In this document: one piece after another, positions 26,476 to 36,127 of the stretch
Layout of the letters: every line of letters starts with the position of its first letter
Numbering within the stretch: the stretch's first letter is position 1
Origin: Gordonibacter massiliensis (ex Traore et al. 2017)
GTDB lineage: Bacteria; Actinomycetota; Coriobacteriia; Coriobacteriales; Eggerthellaceae
NCBI GenBank assembly: GCA_900170005.1
Contig: LT827128.1
Coordinates: 3,654,168-3,718,167, forward strand
DNA length: 64,000 nucleotides
Reading direction: 5' to 3'
The notes under the pieces: model-generated
What the model was told of the DNA's origin: nothing
What the model saw: the letters and a program-made list of their open reading frames with translations, nothing else
The model's database searches: none
Position numbers and translations under genes: made by a program

Positions 26476-28119
26476 GTGGTACAAACGAGCAGCGCTTCCT
26501 TGCAGGAAGACGACAAGAGGGATAAACGACGCCAGGCTTTGCTGGCGCTGGTGCTTTTGCTGGTCCTGATCACCACCAGCATGGTGGGCTACGTCTTGGG
26601 CCGCAGCGCCTCCGGTCCCTTGGGCCAGGTCACCGATACCATCCTGCTGAGCCCCCAGGCGCCCGCCGGCCGCATGTCGGCGCACCTCACCGGCAAGGTG
26701 GTGTACGGCGACGGCTCGCCGGCCGCCGGGCTCAAGCTTGAGCTGCACAGCGACCCCATCACGGCATACGCCGACGACGCGGGCACCTTCCTGTTCCCCA
26801 ATGCGCCCTTCGGCTCGCATCGGATCGTTGTCTACGGGCCGGACGGCTCGAAGGCGGCGGAGCGCGCCCTGACCATCAGCCAGGACGAAGCGGAAGAGGG
26901 CGTGTCCATCTCCAAAAGCGACGACGGCAGTAGCGCCATCACGCTGGCCGTGGACGTCAGGATGCTGGAAGTGGTCATCCAGCTGGACGAGCACGGCAGC
27001 ATGGACATCCTCGCGACCGGCCTCACGTACGCCGACGGCAGCGGCGCGGTGGTCACCCCCACGGGAACCGCCTCCGTCGACCGCGGCGTGATCGTCACGC
27101 CCAACGGCAGCGTGCTGCTGCCCGACGGCACCATCGTCATCCCCCGCAACGGCCAGAACACCGCGGCCGTGATCCTGCCGAACGACCAGGTGATCTTCCT
27201 CGATCAAGACAGGGAGGGCGAGGGCTACACCATCAAGACGGACGGAACGGTAGAGCTGCCGAACGGCGCGGCGGTGCGCCCGGGCGGGCAGGTGGTCACG
27301 TCCGACGGCGCGCAGCGCGGCCCCGGCGAGGGCGGCGTGGTGGTGTCGGGCGGCAATGTGGTGACGCCCATCGGCGGCACGGGCTCCGCTGGCGGCGGCG
27401 CGTCGACCGGGGATGCTTCCTCGGGCGGCATCTCTTCGGGCGGCGGTGCTTCCACTGATGGCAGCACCCCGTCTGGCAGCGGAACGCCTTCCGGCGGCGG
27501 CAACCAATCGTCCGGCAACACCCCCGGCGGCAACCCGCCGTCGGGCACCGACAACCCGGGCACCGACACCCCCGGCGGCGACGATCCCGTCCGCCTCGAC
27601 CCGGACCCCGATCCCGACACCCATCCCGACACCCCCGGCGGCGATGACGACCCGGCCGACGGCTCCCTCGCCGTGCACGGGCAGAACCGCGACGGCAGCT
27701 TTGCCCCTTGGACGCAGAGCAGCACGATCGACCTGTTCTACAACCGAACCAGCGGCGCGCAGGAGAAGATCGCCCCCGGCTCGTCCGGCTACTACCTGTT
27801 CCGCTTGCAGAACACGCTGTCCTCCCCGCTGAATGTGGCCATCTCGTTCGGCGAGGCCGACCTGCACCTTCCCCTGGAGCTTACGCTCACTCCGGTGGAC
27901 GCGAACGGTCGCCCCGTTGGCCAGCAGGTGGCTGCCGGGTCGCTCTCCGCCGATGGCGGGCTCGCGCTGCAGGCCAGCGTGGCCGGGAGGTCGGACGTGG
28001 CCTACCGGCTCGATTGGACGTGGCCGGCCGAGGGCAACGACCGGCTGGACACCCTCATCGGCAGCGGTACGAACCTCACCTACCTGCTTTCCATGACGAT
28101 CCACGCGGAGCAGGCATGA
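26476..28119 (+). CDS. membrane-anchored surface scaffold with C-terminal TasA-like domain
   Basis: A 547-residue protein. Residues about 19-42 form a membrane anchor; about 70-140 is a carboxypeptidase-regulatory-like beta domain (LTGKVVYGDGSPAAGLKLEL); about 190-300 holds short NGS/PDG beta repeats; a Gly/Ser/Pro/Asp linker with PGGDD repeats reaches about 395; the end (397-547) resembles TasA, with EKIAPGSSGYYLFRLQN echoing KIAPGTEGSF of its neighbour. GTG 26476 follows GAAGGAGG, so the longer frame to 26371 is not used. It could anchor fibres to the cell. Overlaps the next gene by four bases. Confidence 0.75.
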   Translation: MVQTSSASLQEDDKRDKRRQALLALVLLLVLITTSMVGYVLGRSASGPLGQVTDTILLSPQAPAGRMSAHLTGKVVYGDGSPAAGLKLELHSDPITAYADDAGTFLFPNAPFGSHRIVVYGPDGSKAAERALTISQDEAEEGVSISKSDDGSSAITLAVDVRMLEVVIQLDEHGSMDILATGLTYADGSGAVVTPTGTASVDRGVIVTPNGSVLLPDGTIVIPRNGQNTAAVILPNDQVIFLDQDREGEGYTIKTDGTVELPNGAAVRPGGQVVTSDGAQRGPGEGGVVVSGGNVVTPIGGTGSAGGGASTGDASSGGISSGGGASTDGSTPSGSGTPSGGGNQSSGNTPGGNPPSGTDNPGTDTPGGDDPVRLDPDPDPDTHPDTPGGDDDPADGSLAVHGQNRDGSFAPWTQSSTIDLFYNRTSGAQEKIAPGSSGYYLFRLQNTLSSPLNVAISFGEADLHLPLELTLTPVDANGRPVGQQVAAGSLSADGGLALQASVAGRSDVAYRLDWTWPAEGNDRLDTLIGSGTNLTYLLSMTIHAEQA

Positions 28120-28634
28120 GCGAGCGCATCCTGCATATCGTGCGCGGCGCGCTGACGGCGGTGCTCTGCCTGATAATTGCGTGCGGCCTGTGGCAGGTTG
28201 CGGCGCGCATGCTGCTCCATCAAGAGCTCCCCGACGTGCTCGGCTACGCGCCGCTGGCGGTTGTGTCCGGCAGCATGGAGCCCGCCATCTCGGTGGGCGA
28301 CCTCGTGGTGGTCCACCGGGAAGACGCCTATCAAGCGGGCGACGTGATCGCCTTCCAAGATGGAGGCGCGCTGACCACCCATCGCATCGTCGCCGAGGGC
28401 CCGGAGGGCTTCATCACGAAGGGAGACGCCAACAACGCGCAGGACGTCCGTCCCGTCGCCGCCGAGCAGGTGGCCGGGCGGGTGGTGCTGACGATTCCCT
28501 TCGCAGGCAGCGCGGCCCTGTTCCTGCGCACGCCGGCGGGCTTGGCGTTGTTCGCGGCGTTGGGGTTGCTGCTGGTGCTGTGGCCGGATGCCAGGACGCG
28601 CGCCGACCGGAAGGAAACGAGGTGCGTCGCATGA
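28116..28634 (+). CDS. second SipW-like signal peptidase I
   Basis: A 172-residue peptidase with N-terminal membrane helix (about 9-29), Ser in VSGSMEPAISVGDLVVV, His in LTTHRIV, and TKGDANNAQD, then a C-terminal helix near 135-155. Same Ser-His type as the first, but diverged in sequence. ATGA overlap with the upstream gene. It directly precedes two further TasA-like genes and may be specific for them. Confidence 0.92.
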   Translation: MSERILHIVRGALTAVLCLIIACGLWQVAARMLLHQELPDVLGYAPLAVVSGSMEPAISVGDLVVVHREDAYQAGDVIAFQDGGALTTHRIVAEGPEGFITKGDANNAQDVRPVAAEQVAGRVVLTIPFAGSAALFLRTPAGLALFAALGLLLVLWPDARTRADRKETRCVA

Positions 28635-29173
28635 ACAAGCATCTGACAACCGGGCGAGTCGTCCGGTACCTTGCGTGCCTGGTCCTCGCCTTCGCCGTGG
28701 TGCTGGGGGCCACCTATGCCCGCTACGTGCAAGAGGTGCAGGGACAGGGAACGGGAACGGTGGCCGCGGTGGCGCTCGGCTTGGAGGGTTCGGTGGATCT
28801 GACGACTGATCTGCAGGGAATGAAGCCGGGCGATGAATGCACAGTGTCGTTCGCGGTGACGAATGCGGAAAGCGGAACCACGAGCGAGGTGACTCAAGCG
28901 TATGACGTGTCGGTTGAAACCACCGGAAACCTGCCGCTGACCTTTGCCCTTGCTTCGAGCGGTGATGCCGGAGCGGGAAGCTTCGCGACAGGTGGCTCCG
29001 GCTTCACATGGACTGGCGGCGTGCTGCCCTTTGGCAGCGGCGTCTCCCATTCGTACACGCTCACGGTGATGTGGCCTTCTGGCGAGGCCAGTCCCGGCCT
29101 CGCCGACGAGATCGACCGGGTAGTTTTGAAGATCGATGCGCAGCAGGCCGAACCGAAGAAAGAGGCCTCGTGA
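28631..29173 (+). CDS. TasA-like secreted protein 2
   Basis: 180 residues. Signal helix about 11-26 ends GATYARYVQEVQGQGTGTV, the same pattern as the first TasA-like protein. The mature part is a beta-sandwich-like domain with a conserved VMWPSG near the end, comparable to WKWPYG in the first. ATGA overlap with the peptidase gene and a three-base overlap with the next gene, so the set is tightly coupled. Confidence 0.78.
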   Translation: MNKHLTTGRVVRYLACLVLAFAVVLGATYARYVQEVQGQGTGTVAAVALGLEGSVDLTTDLQGMKPGDECTVSFAVTNAESGTTSEVTQAYDVSVETTGNLPLTFALASSGDAGAGSFATGGSGFTWTGGVLPFGSGVSHSYTLTVMWPSGEASPGLADEIDRVVLKIDAQQAEPKKEAS

Positions 29174-29940
29174 TGGAAAAGAAGCGGAGCATGACTCGAC
29201 GGGGCGCGCATGCCGCCGAACGCCGTCGCCTGCTGCCCATCGTGGCGCTGGTGACGGCCGCCGCATTGCTGGCGTTCGCCGGCATCGCCGTGGCTCGTTA
29301 CCTGCTGCAGCAAGAGCAGGACGGCCTCGCCACCGCGATGGATTTCTACTTCACGAGCGACTATTTGAAGGAGAGCGGCGAGGGGGCCGCCTACTTCATC
29401 GATCCGCAGACCACGAGCTTCGACATCGTGCTGAGCAATTCTGCGGACTCGAAGCGGACGACCTCGGGTGATATTGCCTACGAGGTCAGCGCGACGGATG
29501 CCAATGTGGTGGACGGCGGCAGCGGCGTGTTGGCCGGCCCCTCTTCGAGCACCGCGACGCTCACGGTGACTCCGCAGAACGCGGGTACCTTCACGGTCAT
29601 CGCAACGTCCACGAAGCCCTACTCCAAGGAGCTTGCCGCTACGTTCACGCGGAAGAAGGGCAACCACTACAAGGTGGAGGATGCGTTGAACAACACTGCG
29701 GCGGTGCTCACCATCACCTGCGCCGACAGCGGCGGGCCTGTCACTATCGAGCTGCCTGCCGGCGTGGTGCCTGACACCACTGACCATCGGGTGGGCAACG
29801 AGTACGGCGCATGGACGTTCAAGCCCGACAGTACGGGCGTGTACTCGCTCGTGCTGCTCAAGTCGAACACGACGCTGAATCTAACAGGCGAAGGCGATTT
29901 CGCCAACGAGATCACCTTGAGCGCGCCATCTGCAAGTTGA
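29173..29940 (+). CDS. TasA-like secreted protein 3
   Basis: 255 residues. A basic N-terminus (MEKKRSMTRRGAHAAERRR) is followed by a hydrophobic helix ending GIAVARYLLQQEQDGLATA, a looser form of the SipW substrate pattern. The rest is threonine-rich and beta-like, with DFYFTSDYL near the mature start. No known catalytic motif. Probably a minor fibre subunit or tip protein. Confidence 0.7.
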   Translation: MEKKRSMTRRGAHAAERRRLLPIVALVTAAALLAFAGIAVARYLLQQEQDGLATAMDFYFTSDYLKESGEGAAYFIDPQTTSFDIVLSNSADSKRTTSGDIAYEVSATDANVVDGGSGVLAGPSSSTATLTVTPQNAGTFTVIATSTKPYSKELAATFTRKKGNHYKVEDALNNTAAVLTITCADSGGPVTIELPAGVVPDTTDHRVGNEYGAWTFKPDSTGVYSLVLLKSNTTLNLTGEGDFANEITLSAPSAS

Positions 29941-29986
29941 AAACACGCGAGGGCGGCCGGGCCCTCGTTGAGTTGGGAGGATTGAC

Positions 29987-32900
29987 ATGAAGCCAAAGGT
30001 TCGGAAAAACGGAACGGCGCGCGCCAGCATCCCGCGGCGCGGCCTTGCCGTGCTGGTGGCGCTGTGCCTGCTGCTGGGCCAGGTGAACGGCGGCTTCATG
30101 GTGGCGTACGCGACCAGCGGCACCCCGGTTTCTTTCAACGTGGGCACGGGCGTCACCGCCGAGCTGTCCGACGGCGTGCTCACCCTGTCCGGCACGGGCG
30201 ACACCGACGACTTCACGGCCGAGACCGCGCCGTTTTCAGGCTACGCGGGCGAGATCCACACGCTGGTCATCGAGGAGGGCGTCACGTACCTCGGCGCGCA
30301 CCTCTTCTCCGGATTGGGCGAGCTGGGCGGCACGCTCACCCTGCCCAGCAGCATCGTCGGCTTTGGCGACCAGGCCTTCTCCGGCGGCAGCGCCGAAACG
30401 TCTCCGCACTTCTCCGAGATCAACAACCTGTTCGAGTCGGGCGAGATCGTGCGGTCCGCCCAGCCCGAGCCGGCGGAAGCTCCAGCTGCGGAGGAATCTG
30501 CTCCCGCCTCCGAGGACCCGGCGGCGCAGGACGCTTCCGACGCCGAGGCTCCTGCGGAGGAAGCTGAGCCCGCTCCCGAGGCCCCTACCTCGACCGACCC
30601 CGGCTACACGGTGGAGCAGGTCGTGCAGCAGACCGTCGTGCATTCGGAGTCGCTCTTCTTCCCCGGCCAGACCGGCACGGTGACCTGCTCGGATGCCAAC
30701 GAGTCGTTCCTCGGAGCCGCCCTATCCGCCGGCTACGAACGCCCAGGCGCATCCAAGCCTGCCGCCATCAGCGAGGAAGCCGAGGAGCCCCAAGCTGAAG
30801 CGTCCACGCAAGCGGAAGAGGGTGTCGAGGTCCGAACCGTGTACATTGACCAAACGGGCGGCGATGATGCCAACGACGGAACCAAAAAAGAGACGGCCGT
30901 AAAAACCCTCGACAAGGCTGCGAACCTGCTCAAGCCTTCTGATGAAGGCGGAACCGTCGAAAACAATCGCATCGTCATCGTGGGAAAGTATAGCCGTTCG
31001 ACGGAGGATAGGGAGGTGCAGCTCTTCCAGAACAATCCGGTGCCTGTAACGATCACTGGCGAGAATCCCCAAGTCGTCTTTACGTCCGATGTAGGAAACA
31101 ACACCGATTACCCTTTGTATCTTCATGAGGATTTTCGTTTTGAGTCGATTAAGTTGGAAAAAGCCAACCACATTTTCGCAAACGGATACGCCCTCACGAT
31201 CGGGGATGGTGTGACAACCACCTCTAGTCTGTATCTTTACGGCTTCAATACAAATAGTGTGACAAAGCATTCTGAAAATGCAAGCGTAACGGTGAAAAGC
31301 GGCAACATCGAGCGCATTGTCGGTTATATCAGAAGCAGTACCGCGGTGGATTGCGAAGACCTCCCCTCTCATATAACCGTGGAGGGAAATGCGAACGTTC
31401 ATACCATTGTTGCCGGCAGCGCAAGCGGAAAAATCAGCAACGCAAATGTGACCATCGACATTGAAGGCGGCACGGTTCGCGACCTATTGGGAGGTAACCA
31501 AGGGTACAACATAAATCCGTCCCCGTTTACAGGAAAATCGTCGATCAACATCAACGGTGGCAAGGTTGAGAATCTCTACGGTGCGGGCACCGGTAGAAAC
31601 CTCAGCGTTCCGACGTTCGAAGGCGAACTCAACGTGAAGGTAACCGGCGGAGAGGTGACCAAGTTGTATGGTGCCGGTTCTGCGGCCTATGTGATCGGAG
31701 GCAGTGCCACCAAGGTAAACGTTTCCGTTTCCGGGGGCCAGGTTGGCAGCCTCTTTGTGGCAGGGAAGGGCTGGGACTCTTCGTTGGGAAAGGACGCCGG
31801 TGGAAAGGAAGGTCCTTTTGTCGGCAACGTCAAGTCGGACGATTTCGGCAGCTTCTCGGGCGAGGCGGCGATCACCATTGACGGCAACGCTACTGTTGGC
31901 AACATCTATGCCAGTGGCGAGGGTGTGTCTGGTCAAAATGATAGCGGAACTAAAAGCAACGCCTACCTGAACGGCAATGCAACCATCCAAGTGAACGGCG
32001 GAACCGTCACCGGCAACATCTATGGCGGCGGAAAGGGATTCGCGGACGATGGTTACGAAGACTGCGCTCGCGTAACCGAAAACTCGGACGTCCAGGTGAT
32101 CGTGGCCGGCGGCACCGTGCAGGGCAACGTGTACGGCGGCGGACAAATAGCCGACGTCGAAGGTTCCACCTCCGTCACGCTGTCCGGCGGCACCGTGATG
32201 GGCAACGTATACGGCGGCGGCGAGGAGGGCACGGTCGAGGGCTCGACGACCGTGAACGTAGAGGGCGGTACCGTGGAGGGATCTGTGTTCGGCGGCGCTT
32301 ATGGCGAACCGGGCCAAAATCTTGTGCTGCGCGGCTCCACCGTCAACATGACGGGCGGCTGGGTGCGCGGCAATCTCTACGGCGGCAGCGAGCTGAGCAA
32401 CGACGGGGACAACGGGTCTACGTCGCCCGATTTGGTGTTCACCAACCTCGTTGGCGGCACTGTGGGCGGCAACGTTTTCGGCGGAGGCTACCAGGGCATC
32501 GTCTATGGTTCCACCCACTTGCATATCGGCGTGGATGCGTTGGGCAAATGCAAGTATTACCAGAGCAATGCAGACAAGAAGCCCTCCTTGTCCCCATCGG
32601 CTCTTTCGGTTGGCAAATCGGTCTACGCGGGAGGCGACTACGGTGATGGGACGGACTACGACACCATCACCGTAAAAGGAACTTCGCACGTGTATGTTGA
32701 TGGGAGCGGCTACGACACTTCCGATAGCGCTTCAGTTCTAGACCCGACTATGATGCTTGGCGGAGGCGTGTTCGGCAGCGGCGCCTCGTGCGACGCGGGT
32801 GAGACGCGCTTGGTCACCCTCGAAAACTACGGCAAGCAAACCACGGCCGATGACGGCACGGTGACGGGCGCCACGCGCACGCTGGATTCCATTCAGCGCG

Positions 32901-35521
32901 CCGACCGCGTGTTGATCCTGAGCTCCCATGTCCAGCTGGCTGGCCAGTCCGATGTGGCCAATGCCGACAAGACGGCGCGGTACTCGCTCAACCGTATCGG
33001 CGATCATGAAGAAGTGAACGATTTGGGTGACTTGGGTAATGGACTGGTTCTGCAAGGCGAAAGCACGCTTGTGCTGGATGCTCCCGCCATGGAGCTGGCC
33101 GCGTTCCGCAGCGTGGATGACAAGGGGAATGATACCGTCGCGGACAAACCTGCTAACACTCTTTTGCTTGACACGGGCACTCTACTGCGCGTCTCCTATA
33201 CTGGGGGCGACGGGGGAGCCGTCTACGGGCCGGTGAAGGGCTATGCGCGCCTCCTTGCCGGCAACGCTGCAGACGGTTACGTCTATGCCTCCATCGACGG
33301 TTCCAGTGGCGGGTTTATCGGCAGCGACAATTCAGAGATTTCGTTTACGGATGTGAAGGATGTAACCCCCTCGTATCGTTACTGGAAGGTGACCGGATCG
33401 GGCAATGCCAATGCAACGCGAGAAACGGTTCTAACCGCTCGCACGCTGGAATCAGACGAAGTGGGCTTTGACGCAGGAGGATATTCTGTGGCGAAAGGCA
33501 CTATCGAGCTGCCACCTGCGGCGAAGGATTCCACCTATACCGTGAAGAATGTGGAGGTTTCCGGCTCGGGACTTTCGTTGACCGACGCAGCGAAAAACGG
33601 CCAGGAAAGCGGTGCCGTCTGGAATCCGGCTGAGAAAGCTGCGGACGCGAAAACTGCGATGTTGAATAGCCCTCTAAACACGTTCGGCCTCTTCATGAAA
33701 GCGGGCAGCGGATTTGAAGCGGCTTCTGGCGATTCGGGTCAGACGATTACCTCGCATGTGTCCAAAGCCGAAATCGGACAGAAGGTTTCGAGCGACCACG
33801 TTGTTCCGCAGCTCGAATTCTATCTCACCTATTACAACAGCGGCATCACCGCAAGCCGTGATGTGGGCACGGTGACGGTGACTCTCGAGCGCAGGCTTTC
33901 GAGCGGCGCGATGGAGACGACGACGGTGAACGTGCAGATCGTCACTCGAACCACGAGCCTTTCGGCATTGGAGGTGGATCTGTACGCCACCCAGGCCGGA
34001 ACCTATTCCGGGAAGCTCATCATCCCGTCGGGCTCCAGCCGAGAGCTTGCGCTGACGGGAGTTACATCAGGGGATGCGAAGCTGGTGGCGGAAGGTGCCG
34101 ATCTCTCGGGCGACGCTTTCTCGATCTCCATGCAGCCGATCAAGGGCAACGGTTGGCAATCGGCAGGGCTCATGAGTTCTCCTTGCGATATTGGGGCGTT
34201 CACATCCGGGCCGGTGCCCATCGGCAGCACGGACAGCCGTTACGAGGCGTCCATCGAATTCATTTTGAAGAACGCAGGGAATTTCACCTCGAAGAATGCT
34301 CCCGATGTTGTGACGCTTTCTCTTCAAGAAAAAGATGCTACTGGTTCGGTGTCGGTAACCCTCAGGATCCACTGGCAAGAGTCGGCTGTTTCCAAGGTTC
34401 AGGCAGGACCAGGTAGGCAATACAATTCATTGAGATCCGCTGATAATCTTGAAATTTCGCTTCACAGCGCGATGACCGTGGTGTTCACGCTCTCGGACTC
34501 GGGCCTTCAGACCAAGGAGTCGTGGCTCGAGTTGCAGAATGGCAAGAGCGAAGTTGTTGCTTTCCCCGCAGATACCGAAATCACGCTGCTGAGTGGCGGA
34601 GGCTTTTACCGTTACACGGTAACGGGCACGGAAGATCGCGGCCGGATCCCTCTGAGTGCTTTCAATTCTCTGGACGGAGCCACTCCTCTGCCGGGTAAGA
34701 TCGAGGGCGAAGTGTCGGCCGTGGTCGATTACGGTCCGGTTACTTCGCAGCTGGCCTTGGGCGAGTACAGCCTGCGTATGCGTTCCGATGCCAGCGCCGA
34801 CAGCATCGGTGCCGCTTTCACGATGAACAACTCGGTCGCGACAGCATCCATCAGCGGTGACAATGGGCCGTCCAAGGGCGTGCATACGTTTGCGTTGTCT
34901 TTGTCGGCGGGAAGCGACACCCGGTTCCAGAGTGGGACGGCCGTCGTGCTCTCGCCGGGCGAGGGAGAGAGCTTCCCCGAGGGAACGAAGTTCACCTACG
35001 GCGGCAAGAGCTATTACCCGAGCAATGGCAAGGTGCACATCCCCCTAGCCGGCAATGGGCCTTGGGACATCGTGATGGACACCACCGCGTCGCGCGGATT
35101 GGCGGTGGGCGAACATGCGATTTCCGCCCAGGTGTTCGCCACGGGAGCCAATGCGGGGCAGGCGAGCCCGTTGAGCGCAGCGGCGAGCTACAAGGTGGAG
35201 GAGAACCCGTCGTACGGGTTGAGCGTGTCGCTTGATGCGAACGCGAATCGCATCGTGAAAGCGGGGGGTTCCCTTTCCTTCACGGCCAACTACACGACTT
35301 CTACTGGCGGGACGATCTCGGCGAGCGCCCAGAAGAAGGAGGACGGGGGCTATGTGGACATCGAGTCTTGGCCGGTGTCCGGCGATGGCGCCCTCGAGGT
35401 GGGTTCCGGCACCCAGACGATCACCGTCACCGTGCCCAACCCCCTCGATCCCGGCACGTATCGCCTGCTCTTCAAGCTGGGCGATCAGGAGATTCCCTAC
35501 AACCTCATCGTGTCGGAGTGA
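29987..35521 (+). CDS. giant secreted repeat protein (1844 aa), adhesin or matrix protein
   Basis: Starts at ATG 29987 after TTGGGAGG with a signal peptide (about 13-42). An LRR_5/BspA-like stretch (about 85-130) leads to a Glu/Pro/Ala-rich linker (about 155-205) and then a parallel beta-helix-like region. Residues about 640-870 hold repeated blocks of the form GGTVxGNVYGGG. The C-terminal third has Ig-like beta domains. No LPXTG motif or membrane anchor is seen, so it is released or bound non-covalently. The middle of the gene (31-34.5 kb) has visibly lower GC than its flanks, suggesting transfer. Last gene of the operon. Confidence 0.8.
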   Translation: MKPKVRKNGTARASIPRRGLAVLVALCLLLGQVNGGFMVAYATSGTPVSFNVGTGVTAELSDGVLTLSGTGDTDDFTAETAPFSGYAGEIHTLVIEEGVTYLGAHLFSGLGELGGTLTLPSSIVGFGDQAFSGGSAETSPHFSEINNLFESGEIVRSAQPEPAEAPAAEESAPASEDPAAQDASDAEAPAEEAEPAPEAPTSTDPGYTVEQVVQQTVVHSESLFFPGQTGTVTCSDANESFLGAALSAGYERPGASKPAAISEEAEEPQAEASTQAEEGVEVRTVYIDQTGGDDANDGTKKETAVKTLDKAANLLKPSDEGGTVENNRIVIVGKYSRSTEDREVQLFQNNPVPVTITGENPQVVFTSDVGNNTDYPLYLHEDFRFESIKLEKANHIFANGYALTIGDGVTTTSSLYLYGFNTNSVTKHSENASVTVKSGNIERIVGYIRSSTAVDCEDLPSHITVEGNANVHTIVAGSASGKISNANVTIDIEGGTVRDLLGGNQGYNINPSPFTGKSSININGGKVENLYGAGTGRNLSVPTFEGELNVKVTGGEVTKLYGAGSAAYVIGGSATKVNVSVSGGQVGSLFVAGKGWDSSLGKDAGGKEGPFVGNVKSDDFGSFSGEAAITIDGNATVGNIYASGEGVSGQNDSGTKSNAYLNGNATIQVNGGTVTGNIYGGGKGFADDGYEDCARVTENSDVQVIVAGGTVQGNVYGGGQIADVEGSTSVTLSGGTVMGNVYGGGEEGTVEGSTTVNVEGGTVEGSVFGGAYGEPGQNLVLRGSTVNMTGGWVRGNLYGGSELSNDGDNGSTSPDLVFTNLVGGTVGGNVFGGGYQGIVYGSTHLHIGVDALGKCKYYQSNADKKPSLSPSALSVGKSVYAGGDYGDGTDYDTITVKGTSHVYVDGSGYDTSDSASVLDPTMMLGGGVFGSGASCDAGETRLVTLENYGKQTTADDGTVTGATRTLDSIQRADRVLILSSHVQLAGQSDVANADKTARYSLNRIGDHEEVNDLGDLGNGLVLQGESTLVLDAPAMELAAFRSVDDKGNDTVADKPANTLLLDTGTLLRVSYTGGDGGAVYGPVKGYARLLAGNAADGYVYASIDGSSGGFIGSDNSEISFTDVKDVTPSYRYWKVTGSGNANATRETVLTARTLESDEVGFDAGGYSVAKGTIELPPAAKDSTYTVKNVEVSGSGLSLTDAAKNGQESGAVWNPAEKAADAKTAMLNSPLNTFGLFMKAGSGFEAASGDSGQTITSHVSKAEIGQKVSSDHVVPQLEFYLTYYNSGITASRDVGTVTVTLERRLSSGAMETTTVNVQIVTRTTSLSALEVDLYATQAGTYSGKLIIPSGSSRELALTGVTSGDAKLVAEGADLSGDAFSISMQPIKGNGWQSAGLMSSPCDIGAFTSGPVPIGSTDSRYEASIEFILKNAGNFTSKNAPDVVTLSLQEKDATGSVSVTLRIHWQESAVSKVQAGPGRQYNSLRSADNLEISLHSAMTVVFTLSDSGLQTKESWLELQNGKSEVVAFPADTEITLLSGGGFYRYTVTGTEDRGRIPLSAFNSLDGATPLPGKIEGEVSAVVDYGPVTSQLALGEYSLRMRSDASADSIGAAFTMNNSVATASISGDNGPSKGVHTFALSLSAGSDTRFQSGTAVVLSPGEGESFPEGTKFTYGGKSYYPSNGKVHIPLAGNGPWDIVMDTTASRGLAVGEHAISAQVFATGANAGQASPLSAAASYKVEENPSYGLSVSLDANANRIVKAGGSLSFTANYTTSTGGTISASAQKKEDGGYVDIESWPVSGDGALEVGSGTQTITVTVPNPLDPGTYRLLFKLGDQEIPYNLIVSE

Positions 35522-35577
35522 CCAACGTTGCAGCGGCCTCGCCCTCCCGTCGATCGGGAAGGCAGGGCCGCCAACTA

Positions 35578-35910
35578 TTAGGCGACGATGACCGCTTCGG
35601 GATGCGTGCGGTCGATCACGGCCCGATACTCGATGGAGGCCACCAAATAACGCTCCATGAGCTCGGCGAACTCGCTAAGCGCCGCCTCCAAATCGGCGCA
35701 TCGCTTCGGATCGACGCATTCGATGATGAGGAACGCGTTCTGCGAGTCGTCGCGAAGCGCCGTGCTGGCCGTCGCGCCAGTTCCAGCAGCGGCACACGGC
35801 ACCCTCGTCATCACGCCCTTCTTCGTCTTGAACTTCTGGTACGCCTCGCGCCACACGCGCACGAACTCGTTCTCGGAGATCGTGTTGCTGGTGAGGCGCT
35901 TGTCCGGTTG
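35578..35910 (-). pseudogene. decayed copy of the B3/4-domain gene
   Basis: Compared with the intact gene at 22085, three pieces remain in order: LTSNTISENEFVRVWREAYQ, then DDEGAVCRCWNWRDGQ in another frame, then ALRDDSQNAFLIIECVDP through ERYLVASIEYRAVIDRTHPE. About 80 residues between the first and second pieces are missing, and two frame changes are needed. The N-terminal quarter is gone. It lies 57 bases after the giant surface gene. The rest of the gap (35911-36127) has nothing recognisable. Confidence 0.8.
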
Positions 35911-36127
35911 GCATCCGAAGGGCCGCGCTGCACAAAAATCCCCGATCTCCCCCTCCTGTAATCTCCTGTGCGATCGGCAGGGCCATGCACGAGAATTGCG
36001 ACCTGGGGTAATATCGAAGCCGCAACTGCAGAACGCGGATCGCACGGTATACTCGCGCGATTCAGGGGGGACGTCGGTGATTTTCGTGCAGCGAACGGCC
36101 TTCGCAGATGCCCGGCGGAGCTCTTCC

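Noticed and set aside
35981-36003. Short coding start HENCDLG-like near 35990 and 57011
   Set aside because: Both are brief similar stretches in non-coding DNA and run into stops or shadows; treated as a dispersed sequence, not genes.
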